Positions 43,301 to 51,671 of a DNA stretch of 64,000 nt are shown here, piece after piece (position 1 is the first letter of the stretch; every line of letters begins with the position of its first letter). The stretch covers positions 3,145,501-3,209,500 of the forward strand of contig NZ_CP045798.1 in the NCBI RefSeq assembly GCF_000746025.2. The letters are read 5' to 3'. The stretch comes from Thermanaerosceptrum fracticalcis (GTDB lineage: Bacteria > Bacillota > Peptococcia > DRI-13). Below the pieces are notes generated by a model. That model was not told where the DNA came from and ran no database searches. It saw only the letters and a list, made by a program, of their open reading frames with translations. The position numbers were made by a program, and so were the translations under genes.

Positions 43301-43828
43301 TTGGCCCAGGCCACTGATGGTGACCTGGTTGTGCTGGCCGGGGTTATTACGGCTGTGCGCCGGACAGTGACGAAACGCGGGGAAACTATGGCTTATTTTA
43401 CGCTGGAAGACCTGAGCGGTAGCGTAGAAGCTCTCCTTTTCCCAAAAAATCTGGCTAAATTTAATAACCTCTTGAAAACTGATTCTCCTGTCTTGGTGAA
43501 GGCGCGGCTAAACCTGCAGGAGGATAAACCCAAAATTTTTGTAGAGAGTATAAGTTCCCTGACCAATTTGGAATGGCAGGTGGAACCCGGTACGGCAACA
43601 ACCCTCTATTTAAAGATTTCGCCTAACGTCGATGAAAACCTGATCTGGGAAGAACTCCGTCCCATTATTGCCCTCTACCAGGGTAAAACACCTCTTTATC
43701 TTTATTTCCCTCATCTGAAAAAGCTCATCAAAAGCAAACCGGAATTCTGGGTTAACGTACTGCCGCAGCTTATGGTGGAACTGGAATCCCTGACAGGTGT
43801 GGAAGCCATCAGTGTAGTGAATAAATAA
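40400..43828 (+). CDS. dnaE: DNA polymerase III alpha subunit DnaE
   Basis: The 1142-residue replicative polymerase. The N-terminal PHP domain (FVHLHNHTCYSLLDGASK) is followed by the palm with GPGRGSAAGSLVSYCLGITD near residue 355 and PDIDIDFCFERR near 395, then fingers (FAGYGFNKSHSAAYA near 745), tandem HhH and a C-terminal OB fold (VLAGVITAVRRTVTKRGETM near 980). The length fits DnaE1-type. Start is GTG behind GGGAGGAAT. Clostridia usually also have PolC, which is not in this window. Confidence 0.97.
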   Translation: MSFVHLHNHTCYSLLDGASKIPELVQQAKEQGMQALAITDHGVMYGVIEFYKEAKKASLKPIIGCEVYVARRSRWDKVAGLDDSPYHLVLLAENQEGYQNLIKLVSAAWLEGFYYKPRVDKELLKKYHKGLIALSACLAGEVPALLLEGKEEEARVAALDYQDIFGRDNFFLELQDHGLAEQHQVNSGLLRIARDTRIPLVATNDVHYTRRNDAAIQDILLCIQTGKTLQDQDRMRFETEEFYLKSAEEMRLLFGDYPEALANTVRIAERCQVDFKFGENFLPFYEVPHGYNVDTYLEHLCQQGLRERYPKIEPKHQERLAYELSIIKKMGYSSYFLIVWDFIHYAKKQGIFVGPGRGSAAGSLVSYCLGITDIDPLKYDLLFERFLNPERVSMPDIDIDFCFERRGEIIEYVVEKYGADRVAQIITFGTMAARAAIRDAGRAMNVPLALVDKVAKLVPSELGITIDRALEVSPELVQLAEEDNVVKQLLMTARALEGMPRHAGTHAAGIVISQRPLDQHLPLQKTTEGLVSTQFDKDTVEEIGLLKMDLLGLRTLTVINNTVELIVQSQNKQLDINRVPLDDKKTYELLSEGDTIGVFQLESSGLRAILRELKPQTFEDIVALVALYRPGPLGSGMVEDFIKRRHGEVEVKYLHPALEPILRTTYGVILYQEQVMRIASDLAGFTLGEADLLRRAMGKKKPEIIAGLRKQFVEGAVKNGVDGEVAGKIFDLMEYFAGYGFNKSHSAAYAILAYQTAYLKAHYPVEFMAALLTSVMESSDRVPFYIEECRQHKIAVLPPDVNESAESFLVSGNKIRFGLAAIKQVGHNAIQAILEERKNGRFLSLQDFCERVDLSQVNRRVLENLIKCGAFGSVPGTRAQLLEILHLCIDQGLAWQRQKNSNQLSLFDLTSTPASFKPSIPLPEVRDFSEREILQMEKETLGLYLSGHPLAEFMGVIRGKTTHVIEELAQATDGDLVVLAGVITAVRRTVTKRGETMAYFTLEDLSGSVEALLFPKNLAKFNNLLKTDSPVLVKARLNLQEDKPKIFVESISSLTNLEWQVEPGTATTLYLKISPNVDENLIWEELRPIIALYQGKTPLYLYFPHLKKLIKSKPEFWVNVLPQLMVELESLTGVEAISVVNK

Positions 43829-43879
43829 AGCTGTGGTATAATAAGTCTAAGGCTAATTTATTTAATTTTGAGGTGGGTC

Positions 43880-44083
43880 ATGACGACATTCGGCTTTATA
43901 CCAAACGTAGGGTTCTCAGAGCTTTTACTGGTCCTGGTGCTGGCCTTAATTATCTTCGGTCCCGGGAAATTGCCTGAAGTGGGTAAAGCCTTGGGCAAAA
44001 GTATTGCCGAGTTTAAAGGAGCCGTAAAAAAGGCGGAAAATGAAATCAAGGAAGAAATAAAGAATATGGAAGAAAAGAAATAG
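43880..44083 (+). CDS. tatA: Twin-arginine translocase subunit TatA/TatE
   Basis: A 67-residue pore-forming component for export of folded proteins. It has one N-terminal transmembrane helix (ELLLVLVLALIIFGPGKLPE, residues about 11-30) with the family FGPGKLP hinge, then an amphipathic helix and a charged Lys/Glu tail. The ATG at 43880 follows GAGGTGGG; an upstream TTG in frame precedes that site. No tatC is adjacent. Confidence 0.93.
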   Translation: MTTFGFIPNVGFSELLLVLVLALIIFGPGKLPEVGKALGKSIAEFKGAVKKAENEIKEEIKNMEEKK

Positions 44084-44154
44084 CTTAAGGAAAAACATAA
44101 ATCTCCTCCCGGCCACATAGATTTTTTTCACAGACCCAGGAGGAGGAGAGAAGG

Positions 44155-44616
44155 ATGAAAAAAGAGACTTTGAAGCAGTTAGTCCAACGGGGGGTTATGG
44201 TGGGAGATATTGCCGAGATTGTAAAGTGGCTGCAGGAACCGTATTTTCCCGATTTACAGCTGGCAGAATGTGTCGAGGCAGTGGAGGCTGTACTAAACAA
44301 ACGTGAAGTTCAGCATGCTGTTTTAACGGGCATTGCCCTGGATATGCTGACGGAACAAAAATTAGTTCCCCAGCCCTTGGCCGGCATTATTGAAGAAGAT
44401 CAAGGCCTTTATGGCATCGACGAGGTTTTGGCCATGGGTATCACTAATGTCTACGGAACCATAGGCATCACCAGTTTTGGTTATCTCGACAAAATGAAAA
44501 CAGGGATTATTGGTCGTCTCCACAACGGCAAGGAGGGGAGAGTAAATACTTTTCTCGATGACCTGGTGGCTGCCATTGCTGCCGCAGCGGCTGCGAAAAT
44601 AGCCCATAACTCTTAA
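44155..44616 (+). CDS. Phosphatidylglycerophosphatase A family protein (YutG-like)
   Basis: A 153-residue protein with the soluble PgpA-type fold: RGVMVGDIAEIVKWLQEPYFP near the N-terminus, ALDMLTEQKLVPQPLAGII near residue 65 and YGIDEVLAMGITNVYGTIG near 85, ending in FLDDLVAAIAAAAAAKI. Firmicute members such as YutG are thought to dephosphorylate phosphatidylglycerophosphate or a related lipid. The assignment to the PgpA family is firm; the substrate is inferred. GGAGGAGAG lies before the ATG. Confidence 0.87.
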   Translation: MKKETLKQLVQRGVMVGDIAEIVKWLQEPYFPDLQLAECVEAVEAVLNKREVQHAVLTGIALDMLTEQKLVPQPLAGIIEEDQGLYGIDEVLAMGITNVYGTIGITSFGYLDKMKTGIIGRLHNGKEGRVNTFLDDLVAAIAAAAAAKIAHNS

Positions 44617-44621
44617 GTAAA

Positions 44622-44650
44622 GCCCAGTAGAAATACTGGGTTTCTTTTAT
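44622..44650 (+). terminator. Terminator after the pgpA-like gene
   Basis: CCCAGTA pairs with TACTGGG around GAAA, then TTTCTTTT. Confidence 0.88.
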
Positions 44651-44683
44651 ACCAGTCAGAAAGTATAAGTTTGAGGAGGCATA

Positions 44684-44745
44684 AGTGCAACTAAGGCTTC
44701 CGCCTGCGCCAATGCTTGGTGCAAGCCAAGTTTTCTTTATATTTT
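44684..44745 (+). other. Structured non-coding stretch upstream of coaD
   Basis: This part of the 44651-44882 gap has two compact hairpins: GGC-TTCC-GCC and CTTGG-TGCAAG-CCAAG, followed by TTTTC and a T-rich run. It holds no frame. It could be a small RNA terminator or a dispersed repeat; the evidence is only its folding. Confidence 0.35.
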
Positions 44746-44882
44746 TTTCGAAGTTTAGCAGGATTATGAAAAAGGCTTCACGAATTATCAGGGTGAATTA
44801 ATGACTGAACAAGAATAATTGTGTTGCGACAGGGACACAATGGCATTAAACAGGGAACGGCAATTTTTGAGGGGGGAGATTT

Positions 44883-45374
44883 TTGCGTATTGCGATTTAC
44901 CCGGGCACTTTTGACCCTGTTACCAACGGGCATATTCATATTGCGGAAAGAGCCAGCAAACTCTTTGATAAAGTCATTATAGCCGTAGCCAAGGATAATT
45001 ATAAAAACAATCTCTTTTCTCTTGAGGAAAGACTACAAATGGTGGAAGAGAGCTTACAGTACCTGCCAAACGTAGAGGTGGACAGTTTTTCCGGCCTCCT
45101 GGCAGATTATGCTGTTTGTAAGAATGCCCAGGCCTTAATTCGAGGTTTACGGGCAGTATCGGATTTTGAATATGAGATGCAGCTCGCGGCGATGAACAAG
45201 CGTTTAAACGAAACCCTGGAAACTGTATTTCTCATGACAGCCGGAGAATACTCTTTTATCAGTTCCAGCATGATCAAACAAGTGGCTGTTTTGGGTGGAT
45301 GTGTCAAAGGACTGGTACCGCCTATTGTAGAGGCTGGTTTGAAAGAAAAGTACCGTGGAACTGCGAAAGTATGA
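44883..45374 (+). CDS. coaD: Phosphopantetheine adenylyltransferase
   Basis: The penultimate step of coenzyme A synthesis: ATP plus 4'-phosphopantetheine gives dephospho-CoA. The 163-residue protein has the nucleotidyltransferase motif [19 protein letters not shown] at residues 5-23 (T/HxGH type), [18 protein letters not shown] near 87 and [13 protein letters not shown] near 122. The start is TTG, supported by GAGGGGGGAG 7 bases upstream. It begins a run with mtrB, DUF2007 and pyk on the same strand. Confidence 0.96.
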   Translation: MRIAIYPGTFDPVTNGHIHIAERASKLFDKVIIAVAKDNYKNNLFSLEERLQMVEESLQYLPNVEVDSFSGLLADYAVCKNAQALIRGLRAVSDFEYEMQLAAMNKRLNETLETVFLMTAGEYSFISSSMIKQVAVLGGCVKGLVPPIVEAGLKEKYRGTAKV

Positions 45375-45388
45375 TAGGAGGGGAGAAA

Positions 45389-45622
45389 ATGGCTAACGGC
45401 GAGAGAGCATGCACTGATGAATATATTGTGGTGAAGGCTATGGAAAATGGCGTTACCATCAGTGGTTTAACCAGGGGTAAAGACACTAAATTTCACCATT
45501 CTGAAAAGTTAGACCGGGGTGAAGTGATGATTGCCCAGTTTACGGAAATTACCTCGGCAATGAAAGTGAGAGGCCGTGCTCGTATCTTTACGAGACATGG
45601 TGTGATCGAATCGGGAGAATAG
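45389..45622 (+). CDS. mtrB: Tryptophan RNA-binding attenuation protein (TRAP)
   Basis: A 77-residue subunit of the 11-mer ring that, with bound tryptophan, wraps RNA carrying (G/U)AG repeats. The family core is almost complete: [58 protein letters not shown]. These include the tryptophan-pocket Thr and His residues and the Lys-Lys-Arg RNA face. The ATG at 45389 follows ATAGGAGGGG; the frame continues upstream into coaD but without family sequence. It lies 14 bases after coaD. No trp operon is in the window; the leader before aroF is a candidate target. Confidence 0.95.
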   Translation: MANGERACTDEYIVVKAMENGVTISGLTRGKDTKFHHSEKLDRGEVMIAQFTEITSAMKVRGRARIFTRHGVIESGE

Positions 45623-45656
45623 CTGCAGGAATAAGACTTCTGGGGGAGGTTTCTAT

Positions 45657-45851
45657 ATGTGGACTGTCGTTTATATTGCGCCTAACAGACCAACAGCTGA
45701 ACAACTAAAAACACTTTTAATGAATGAAGGACTCTTAGTGATGCTCCGTTCCGTAGGCGTTCCCCACCTGGGTGATTCAGGTTCCGTGGAGATTTTAGTA
45801 CCGGAGTCTGAAGCGGAAGAAGCCCATGAAATCCTTACGGGTGCACTATAA
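45657..45851 (+). CDS. DUF2007 (putative signal-transducing) protein
   Basis: A 64-residue alpha-beta protein: WTVVYIAPNRPTAEQLKTLL, then NEGLLVMLRSVGVPHL and VEILVPESEAEEAHEIL. The layout matches the small DUF2007 fold, related to GlnB-like ferredoxin folds. The function is unknown. GGGGGAGG lies before the ATG. It is often found near metabolic genes and here precedes pyk. Confidence 0.8.
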   Translation: MWTVVYIAPNRPTAEQLKTLLMNEGLLVMLRSVGVPHLGDSGSVEILVPESEAEEAHEILTGAL

Positions 45852-45922
45852 GTAATAAAGTTTAGACTGGAAGGTTTGGAAAAAACAGGTATAATTGTCT
45901 GCAGTAAACGACACGAAAAAAG

Positions 45923-45965
45923 ATATTGACCATCAGGGACAAAAAACGTCCCTGATGGTCAATAT
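45923..45965. terminator. Strong hairpin between DUF2007 and pyk
   Basis: A perfect 18-bp stem (ATATTGACCATCAGGGAC with its complement) around 7 A-rich bases. There is no T-run on the plus strand; the A-rich 5' flank gives a U-tract only on the minus strand. It probably limits read-through into pyk or stabilises the upstream message. Confidence 0.6.
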
Positions 45966-46019
45966 TAACATAGTGACACGTCAAAGTTACATAGGTAAGA
46001 GAATAAAGGAGGAGAGATT

Positions 46020-47771
46020 ATGCGGAAAACAAAAATTATTTGTACCATTGGTCCGGCCAGTGAACAGGTTCCTGTCCTTAAGGAGCTCCTAAAAAGCGGT
46101 ATGAACGTGGCCCGTTTAAATTTTTCCCATGGGTCCCACGATGAACACAGGCAGCGCATTATGAATATCAGGCAGGCTTCCAAGGAACTGGGAATACCTG
46201 TGGCCATTATGTTGGATACGAAAGGTCCGGAAATTAGAACAGGTCTCCTGGAACAAGGGAAAATCGAGTTAAAAGCCGGGGAAGAAATCATCCTGACCAC
46301 CGAAGAAATCATGGGTACGGAAAAACGCATCAGTATAAGTTATCCAGGTTTACCAGGTGATGTCAGCGAAGGCGTGCAGATTCTCTTAGATGACGGGCTT
46401 ATTGCTCTCCGTGTCACGAAAGTGCAAGGGTCTGATATTCACTGTGTCATTGAAAACGGAGGGGAACTGGGCAACCGGAAGGGAGTTAACGTTCCCGGCG
46501 TACAAATCAATTTGCCGGCCATGACCCAAAAAGATGTCGATGATATTACCTTTGGCGTTCAGGAAAACGTCGATTTCATAGCCGCCTCTTTCATTCGCTC
46601 AGCCAGTGATGTCCTGGCTATCCGTAAATTACTGGAGGACCAGGGGGCCGACATTGATATTATTTCTAAAATCGAAAACCACCAGGGTGTGATGAACCTT
46701 GATGAAATCATTCAGGTCTCTGACGGCATTATGGTAGCCAGGGGTGATTTGGGTGTGGAGATTCCGGCTGAAGAGGTTCCCCTGGTGCAAAAAACCATGA
46801 TTGAAAAGTGTAATATTGCCGGAAAACCTGTAATCACCGCTACTCAAATGCTGGATTCCATGATCAGAAATCCCCGTCCCACCAGGGCGGAGGCCAGTGA
46901 CGTGGCCAATGCCATCTTTGACGGCAGTGACGCCATTATGCTTTCCGGCGAAACGGCAGCGGGTAAATATCCCCTCCTGGCTGTACAAACCATGGCCCGC
47001 ATCGCCCTGCGGGCGGAGGAATCCCTGAACTGGCGTGAATTGATTAAAAAGAGGGCTTTAACTGTGGCCCGCACTACTACGGAAGCCATCAGTCATGCCA
47101 CCTGTGCCACGGCTCTCAGTCTGGGCGCAGCGGCTATCATTACCGCCACCAAGTCGGGTTCTACAGCACATATGGTATCGAAATACCGTCCCCAGGCACC
47201 TATTATTGCTGTAACACCACAGGAGAAGGTCTATAGGAAGCTCCTTTTGGTATGGGGTGTATACCCGCTCTTATCCCCTGAGAGTGATACTACTGATGAA
47301 ATGATTGACACTGCAGTCAACACCGCTTTACAGGCCGGGTATATTCGTAACGGTGATCTGGTAGTGATTACCGCAGGCGTACCCGTGGGCATTCCTGGTT
47401 CTACCAACCTGTTAAAGGTTCATACCGTAGGGGAAGTCCTGGCCAAAGGAACAGGTATTGGACGTGGTTCTGTAGCAGGCCGTATAGTGATTGCCGAAAC
47501 CGGCGAGGAAGCTAAAGCCAGGATGCAGAAGGGAGATATTCTCGTTGCTTCCTCTACTGACCGGGACTTTATTCCCGCCATGGAACTTGCCGGCGCCATT
47601 ATCACAGAAGAGGGTGGACTAACTTCTCATGCTGCCATTGTGGGTATAAACCTGGGGATACCTGTGATTGTTGGGGTGGCGGAAGCTACCAAACTCCTGT
47701 CCCAGTACAGTACAGTTACCATCGATCCTGTCCGTGGCCTTATCTATAAAGGAAACGCGAAAGTGTTATAA
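46020..47771 (+). CDS. pyk: Pyruvate kinase with C-terminal PEP-utilising domain
   Basis: Makes pyruvate and ATP from PEP and ADP. The 583-residue protein has the barrel start [13 protein letters not shown] and [15 protein letters not shown]. The catalytic block [18 protein letters not shown] lies near residue 217, [12 protein letters not shown] near 238 and [10 protein letters not shown] near 273. About 110 extra C-terminal residues form the phosphohistidine-type domain ([21 protein letters not shown]), as in Bacillus and many clostridial enzymes. GGAGGAGAG precedes the ATG. Length is normal for this subtype. Confidence 0.97.
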   Translation: MRKTKIICTIGPASEQVPVLKELLKSGMNVARLNFSHGSHDEHRQRIMNIRQASKELGIPVAIMLDTKGPEIRTGLLEQGKIELKAGEEIILTTEEIMGTEKRISISYPGLPGDVSEGVQILLDDGLIALRVTKVQGSDIHCVIENGGELGNRKGVNVPGVQINLPAMTQKDVDDITFGVQENVDFIAASFIRSASDVLAIRKLLEDQGADIDIISKIENHQGVMNLDEIIQVSDGIMVARGDLGVEIPAEEVPLVQKTMIEKCNIAGKPVITATQMLDSMIRNPRPTRAEASDVANAIFDGSDAIMLSGETAAGKYPLLAVQTMARIALRAEESLNWRELIKKRALTVARTTTEAISHATCATALSLGAAAIITATKSGSTAHMVSKYRPQAPIIAVTPQEKVYRKLLLVWGVYPLLSPESDTTDEMIDTAVNTALQAGYIRNGDLVVITAGVPVGIPGSTNLLKVHTVGEVLAKGTGIGRGSVAGRIVIAETGEEAKARMQKGDILVASSTDRDFIPAMELAGAIITEEGGLTSHAAIVGINLGIPVIVGVAEATKLLSQYSTVTIDPVRGLIYKGNAKVL

Positions 47772-47904
47772 TCGACATTCCGATATCCGCTATCCGAATT
47801 TAGAGTTATCTTAAATTTGGATAGCGTTTTTAATTTGGCTAGAAATACTTTCTCAAAAGAAATATTATGATTATCGGAATTCGGAAGTCGGATTTCGGAA
47901 ATCG
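47771..47904 (+). repeat. Degenerate 7-base repeats, left group
   Basis: Four in-phase heptamers of type NTCCGNN lie at 47771-47798 (ATCGACA, TTCCGAT, ATCCGCT, ATCCGAA). Four of the opposite type, TCGGANN, lie at 47874-47901 (TCGGAAT, TCGGAAG, TCGGATT, TCGGAAA). The first set forms the left arm of the pyk terminator. Confidence 0.7.
47788..47830 (+). terminator. Terminator of pyk
   Basis: CGCTATCCGAATTTA pairs with TTAAATTTGGATAGCG with one bulge, then TTTTTAATTT. Confidence 0.88.
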
Positions 47905-47978
47905 TTTCTTTTAACAGCAGGATTTTAATATGTTAAAGTAGAACTAGAGAAAAAAAGGCAAAAGAGGTGAGCCTGATT

Positions 47979-48296
47979 ATGGGCTATGACAGCCGTTTGA
48001 AGGATGAGTTTACGGATAAACTTTTTGAAGCCATTTTACTTCTGGAAACAGAGGAAGAATGCTACCGCTTTTTTGAGGATATTTGTACAGTGGCAGAAAT
48101 CAAGGCCATCGCTCAGCGGCTGGAAGTGGCCAAGATGCTCGATCAGGATAAAACATATACGGAAATTGCAGAAGAAACAGGGGCCAGTACCGCCACCATC
48201 AGCCGGGTCAAAAGATGTTTGTATTTTGGGGCTGATGGGTACCAGCTCATATTAAAACGTTTAAAAGCGAAGAATAAGGATGAAAAAACCGGCTGA
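47979..48296 (+). CDS. YerC/YecD-type TrpR-superfamily regulator
   Basis: A 105-residue DNA-binding protein with the TrpR-like all-helical fold: EECYRFFEDICTVAEIKAIAQ, then RLEVAKMLDQDKTYTEIAEE and the recognition helix TGASTATISRVKRCLYFG. In Bacillus the YerC family is linked to histidine biosynthesis control, which fits its place directly before the his operon. The ATG at 47979 follows AGAGGTG; the upstream GTG overlaps that site. Confidence 0.9.
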   Translation: MGYDSRLKDEFTDKLFEAILLLETEEECYRFFEDICTVAEIKAIAQRLEVAKMLDQDKTYTEIAEETGASTATISRVKRCLYFGADGYQLILKRLKAKNKDEKTG

Positions 48297-48310
48297 CAAG
48301 CCGGTTTTTT
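48284..48310 (+). terminator. Terminator of the YerC-like gene
   Basis: AACCGGC pairs with GCCGGTT, flanked by an A-run before and six T after. It overlaps the last codons. Confidence 0.9.
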
Positions 48311-48318
48311 CTATATAG

Positions 48319-48440
48319 GCCGACTTTCCGTTTTCAGATGTCCGACATCCGATGAGGTTTATCGCTGCCCGCCACCCGCTACCAGCTACCCGAAGATATG
48401 CTGCTAATTCGGGTAGCGGGGAATCGAGAAACGGGAAACG
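48319..48440 (+). repeat. Degenerate 7-base repeats, right group
   Basis: Eleven consecutive heptamers in one phase run from 48319 to 48395, mostly NNCCGNN or NCCGCTA-like (for example GCCGACT, TTCCGTT, GTCCGAC, ATCCGAT, CCCGCCA, CCCGCTA, CCCGAAG). After a 14-base gap, four of the opposite type follow at 48410-48437 (CGGGTAG, CGGGGAA, TCGAGAA, ACGGGAA). The two groups can pair around GCTACCCGAA / TTCGGGTAGC. There is no gene in this 255-base gap. Confidence 0.7.
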
Positions 48441-48472
48441 TAGGTCACTACCAACTATCAACTAATTTTTTC

Positions 48473-48501
48473 TTGACAATTGGCCGGTCTATTCATACAA
48501 T
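48473..48501 (+). promoter_or_regulatory. Promoter of the his operon
   Basis: TTGACA (48473-48478), a 17-base spacer and TACAAT (48496-48501), about 45 bases before hisZ. There is no room for a T-box leader. Confidence 0.88.
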
Positions 48502-48551
48502 TAATTTAATTAGCATATTAATACTTTAACAAACTAAAGGATGTGCGGTGA

Positions 48552-49727
48552 ATGTACCAGAAAAGAACCTGGAATATACCGGTAGGGATGCGCGATTGGC
48601 TGCCCGGTGAGGCTGCCAGGAGAAGGGATCTCACCAACGAGCTTTTGCAAACCATGGCCACCTGGGGATATACGGAAATCGCTACCCCTCTTTTAGAGTA
48701 TTACCAGACCCTGGTTCAGGGGGAAGAGGGGGCTGTTCAGGACCAGTTATATAAACTGATTGACAGGGATGGCAGTATCCTGGCTTTGCGACCGGAACTG
48801 ACTACACCTATAGCCCGTGTGGTAAGCAGTAAAATAGAGGGGGCTCCTCCCTGGCGCTTAATGTATGGTGCAGAAGTATTCAGGTATGAAGACGTGCAGA
48901 CAGGCAGGCAGCGGGAGTTCAGCCAGGTTGGTGCGGAACTCATCGGACAGGAGGGCCCGGAAGCTGACTGCGAAATATTGGCTTTAGCAATAGAAGCCTT
49001 AAAAACCCAAGGGTTGGAGCGTTTTACCGTGAGTATCGGTCATATGGGAGTACTCCAGGGATTACTACAAAGTTTAACCTGTGAAGAGAACCAGCTTAAA
49101 GCAGTGCGCCATCTTGTGCTGGAGAAAGATTTTGTCGGCTTAAATGAGCTTTTGGAGAAAGCTGGCCTGGCTCAAGAGAAAAGGGAAGCGGTTGTGGATT
49201 TATTAACCCGCCCTCTGGATATTGATAATTTCCCTATGACCGGTTCAGGTTTACCTGGCGAAATTCTTACGGCCCTGGCAGATCTAAAGGGAATAGTAAA
49301 CCTTATCGCTTTATACGGCTATGAACCATATATTCAGGTGGATTTAAGTACTCTCCGTAACCAAGAATACTATACGGGGATGGTTTTTGAGGTTTATACT
49401 GCCGGACTTGGTTACCCCATAGGTGGCGGCGGCCGTTATGATCATCTTCTCCACCGTTTTGGTCATTCCTACCCGGCTACCGGCTTTGCCCTGGGGGTTG
49501 ACCGCCTTCTTCTCAGCCTGGCCCAGAAAGAAAAAAAGAGTGAGCTGTTTCTGGTAGCGGGGGAAGAACCCGGTCTCGTCCTTAAAAAGGCTCAAACTTT
49601 ACGGGCCGAGGGCAAGAAAGTCATTGCGGAATTGAGAAGAATCACGGAACAAGAAGCAAAACTGCTTTCTAGGGAAAAAGAGGCCCAACTTGTCTGGTTA
49701 GGAGGGGTGACTTACTATGGAGACTAA
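48552..49727 (+). CDS. hisZ: ATP phosphoribosyltransferase regulatory subunit
   Basis: A 391-residue HisRS-like protein without synthetase activity that completes the short-form HisG. It begins with GMRDWLPGEAARRRDL and has the class II fold segments ELTTPIARVVSSK near residue 79 and FRYEDVQTGRQREFSQVGAELIG near 115, then GLGYPIGGGGRYDHLL near 285. It lacks the C-terminal anticodon domain. Its stop overlaps hisG. First gene of the operon, preceded by a consensus promoter. Confidence 0.94.
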   Translation: MYQKRTWNIPVGMRDWLPGEAARRRDLTNELLQTMATWGYTEIATPLLEYYQTLVQGEEGAVQDQLYKLIDRDGSILALRPELTTPIARVVSSKIEGAPPWRLMYGAEVFRYEDVQTGRQREFSQVGAELIGQEGPEADCEILALAIEALKTQGLERFTVSIGHMGVLQGLLQSLTCEENQLKAVRHLVLEKDFVGLNELLEKAGLAQEKREAVVDLLTRPLDIDNFPMTGSGLPGEILTALADLKGIVNLIALYGYEPYIQVDLSTLRNQEYYTGMVFEVYTAGLGYPIGGGGRYDHLLHRFGHSYPATGFALGVDRLLLSLAQKEKKSELFLVAGEEPGLVLKKAQTLRAEGKKVIAELRRITEQEAKLLSREKEAQLVWLGGVTYYGD

Positions 49728-50379
49728 ACTGACCATCGCTCTGCCCAAGGGAAAACTCTTCGCACCCAGTATTGAGTTGTTAAGCCAATGTGGTTTCAAC
49801 TGTGCTCACTTTTCCGATGAGGCCCGGACTTTAGTCTTTACCGACGAAAAAAACCAAACCAGCTTTATCATCTGTCGGCCCACGGATATACCCACCTATG
49901 TGGAATACGGTGCGGCAGATTTAGGTATTGTGGGTAAGGACAGCATTATGGAAGCAGGTAAGAATCTCTATGAACTGGTGGATTTAAAGTATGGCTACTG
50001 CCGTTTTGTGGTGGCCGCTCCCCGCAGTGTGCTGTCTCCAGACGGTGAATACCAGTGGAAAGCGGGGCTCAGGATAGCCACCAAGTTTCCTACTATCGCC
50101 AAAGAATTTGTCAAACGGAAAGGTCTCCATGCCGAGATCATCAAACTCCACGGCAATATAGAATTAGCCCCCAGAGTGGGCCTGGCCGAACTTATCATTG
50201 ATATTGTTTCCACCGGAAAAACCTTGCAGGAAAACAATCTTGTCCCCCTGGAGGAAATCGGCTCGGCTACGGCCCGTCTCGTGGTGAACAGGGCCAGTTA
50301 CCGCCTGAAATCAGAAGCAATTAATCACATTGTCAGTAGAATGAAGGAAATATTACAGCAGGAAGGGGGGAGCCCTTGA
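49717..50379 (+). CDS. hisG: ATP phosphoribosyltransferase, short form
   Basis: The first committed step of histidine synthesis, joining ATP and PRPP. The 220-residue short form depends on HisZ. Motifs are TIALPKGKLFAPSIELL (residues 5-21), GAADLGIVGKDSIMEA near 67 and the PRPP loop VGLAELIIDIVSTGKTLQEN near 152. It overlaps hisZ by 11 bases and hisD by 4. Confidence 0.96.
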   Translation: METKLTIALPKGKLFAPSIELLSQCGFNCAHFSDEARTLVFTDEKNQTSFIICRPTDIPTYVEYGAADLGIVGKDSIMEAGKNLYELVDLKYGYCRFVVAAPRSVLSPDGEYQWKAGLRIATKFPTIAKEFVKRKGLHAEIIKLHGNIELAPRVGLAELIIDIVSTGKTLQENNLVPLEEIGSATARLVVNRASYRLKSEAINHIVSRMKEILQQEGGSP

Positions 50380-51671
50380 TGCTGCCCATTTATCGTTGGC
50401 CGGAAAAAAAAGCTGCAGAAAGAATTAAACCTGCGGCTTTGGAGGACTTAAGCGTACAAGCCCAGGTGGCGGAAATACTAAGTGAGGTCGTGAAGAACGG
50501 AGATGAGGCCATTCTTCGCTACACAGAACGTTTTGACGGCTGTCGTCTAACAAAAGACAGCTTGAGGGTTAGGGAAGAAGAAATACAAGAAGCTTACGAC
50601 AAGGTTGATACCCAGTTTCTTCACTCTTTGCGGCAGGCCAAAGAAAACATCATAAGTTTTCACACCCTGCAAAAACAAAAGGACTGGTTTGTGCAGGACG
50701 AAAGGGGTTCCCTGGTGGGGCAAGTTTACCGGCCTTTAGAGAGAGTCGGTATTTACGTGCCGGGAGGGACAGCCAACTATCCTTCCTCGGTATTAATGAC
50801 CAGTCTGCCCGCTGTAGTGGCGGGCGTCCCGGAGATTGTAATGGTAACACCGCCGGGCAAGGACGGCGGTATCCCAGCCCCTACCTTGGTAGCAGCCCAC
50901 GAAGCCGGTGTAGGAGAAATATATCGGGTAGGCGGTGCCCAGGCTGTGGCAGCATTGGCCTACGGCACGGAGAGTATCCGCCCTGTAGACAAGATTGTGG
51001 GACCGGGCAACATCTATGTGACCATGGCTAAGAAACTCGTATACGGCCAAGTAGGTATCGATATGCTGGCGGGACCCAGTGAAATTCTGCTCATTGGGGA
51101 TGGGAGTGTGGCTCCCGCATATGCGGCAGCGGACCTTCTTTCCCAGGCAGAACATGACAAAAGAGCCCGGGCTTTTCTTGTCACCAATGATGGTAACTGG
51201 GCCAGTAAGGTAAGGGAAGAAGTAGAGAAGCAGTTAACATCACTGCCGCGGGAGAATGTGGCTCGGGAGGCCTTAACGAGTTTCGGAGCCATTATTCTTG
51301 TTGAGGACTTGGAAGAAGCCTTTGCTGTGTCCAACTTTATCGCCCCCGAACATCTGGAACTGCTCTTAGCCGATCCCTGGCCACATCTTGCCAAAATAAA
51401 ACATGCAGGGGCCGTCTTCTTAGGTCCCTATTCACCGGAGCCTTTGGGGGATTACTGGGCAGGTCCCAGCCATGTCCTGCCTACAGGTGGAACAGCCCGC
51501 TATGCTTCGCCCCTGGGGGTAGAAGATTTTTGTAAACGCTCCAGTATTATCAGCTATACGGCGAAAGGTTTTACCATGGCTGCCCGATCTATTATGCACT
51601 TGGCGGAGATAGAAGGTTTGACGGCCCATGGCAGGGCCATAGGCGTTCGCCTTGAGGAGGATGGGTTATGA
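50376..51671 (+). CDS. hisD: Histidinol dehydrogenase
   Basis: Oxidises histidinol to histidine in two NAD-dependent steps with Zn2+. The 431-residue protein carries GIYVPGGTANYPSSVLM near residue 127, VDKIVGPGNIYVTMAKK near 207 and DMLAGPSEILLIGDGS near 230. Zinc ligands are in LSQAEHDKRARA near 253, and the segment EHLELL lies near 325. It overlaps both neighbours by 4 bases. Confidence 0.97.
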   Translation: MMLPIYRWPEKKAAERIKPAALEDLSVQAQVAEILSEVVKNGDEAILRYTERFDGCRLTKDSLRVREEEIQEAYDKVDTQFLHSLRQAKENIISFHTLQKQKDWFVQDERGSLVGQVYRPLERVGIYVPGGTANYPSSVLMTSLPAVVAGVPEIVMVTPPGKDGGIPAPTLVAAHEAGVGEIYRVGGAQAVAALAYGTESIRPVDKIVGPGNIYVTMAKKLVYGQVGIDMLAGPSEILLIGDGSVAPAYAAADLLSQAEHDKRARAFLVTNDGNWASKVREEVEKQLTSLPRENVAREALTSFGAIILVEDLEEAFAVSNFIAPEHLELLLADPWPHLAKIKHAGAVFLGPYSPEPLGDYWAGPSHVLPTGGTARYASPLGVEDFCKRSSIISYTAKGFTMAARSIMHLAEIEGLTAHGRAIGVRLEEDGL

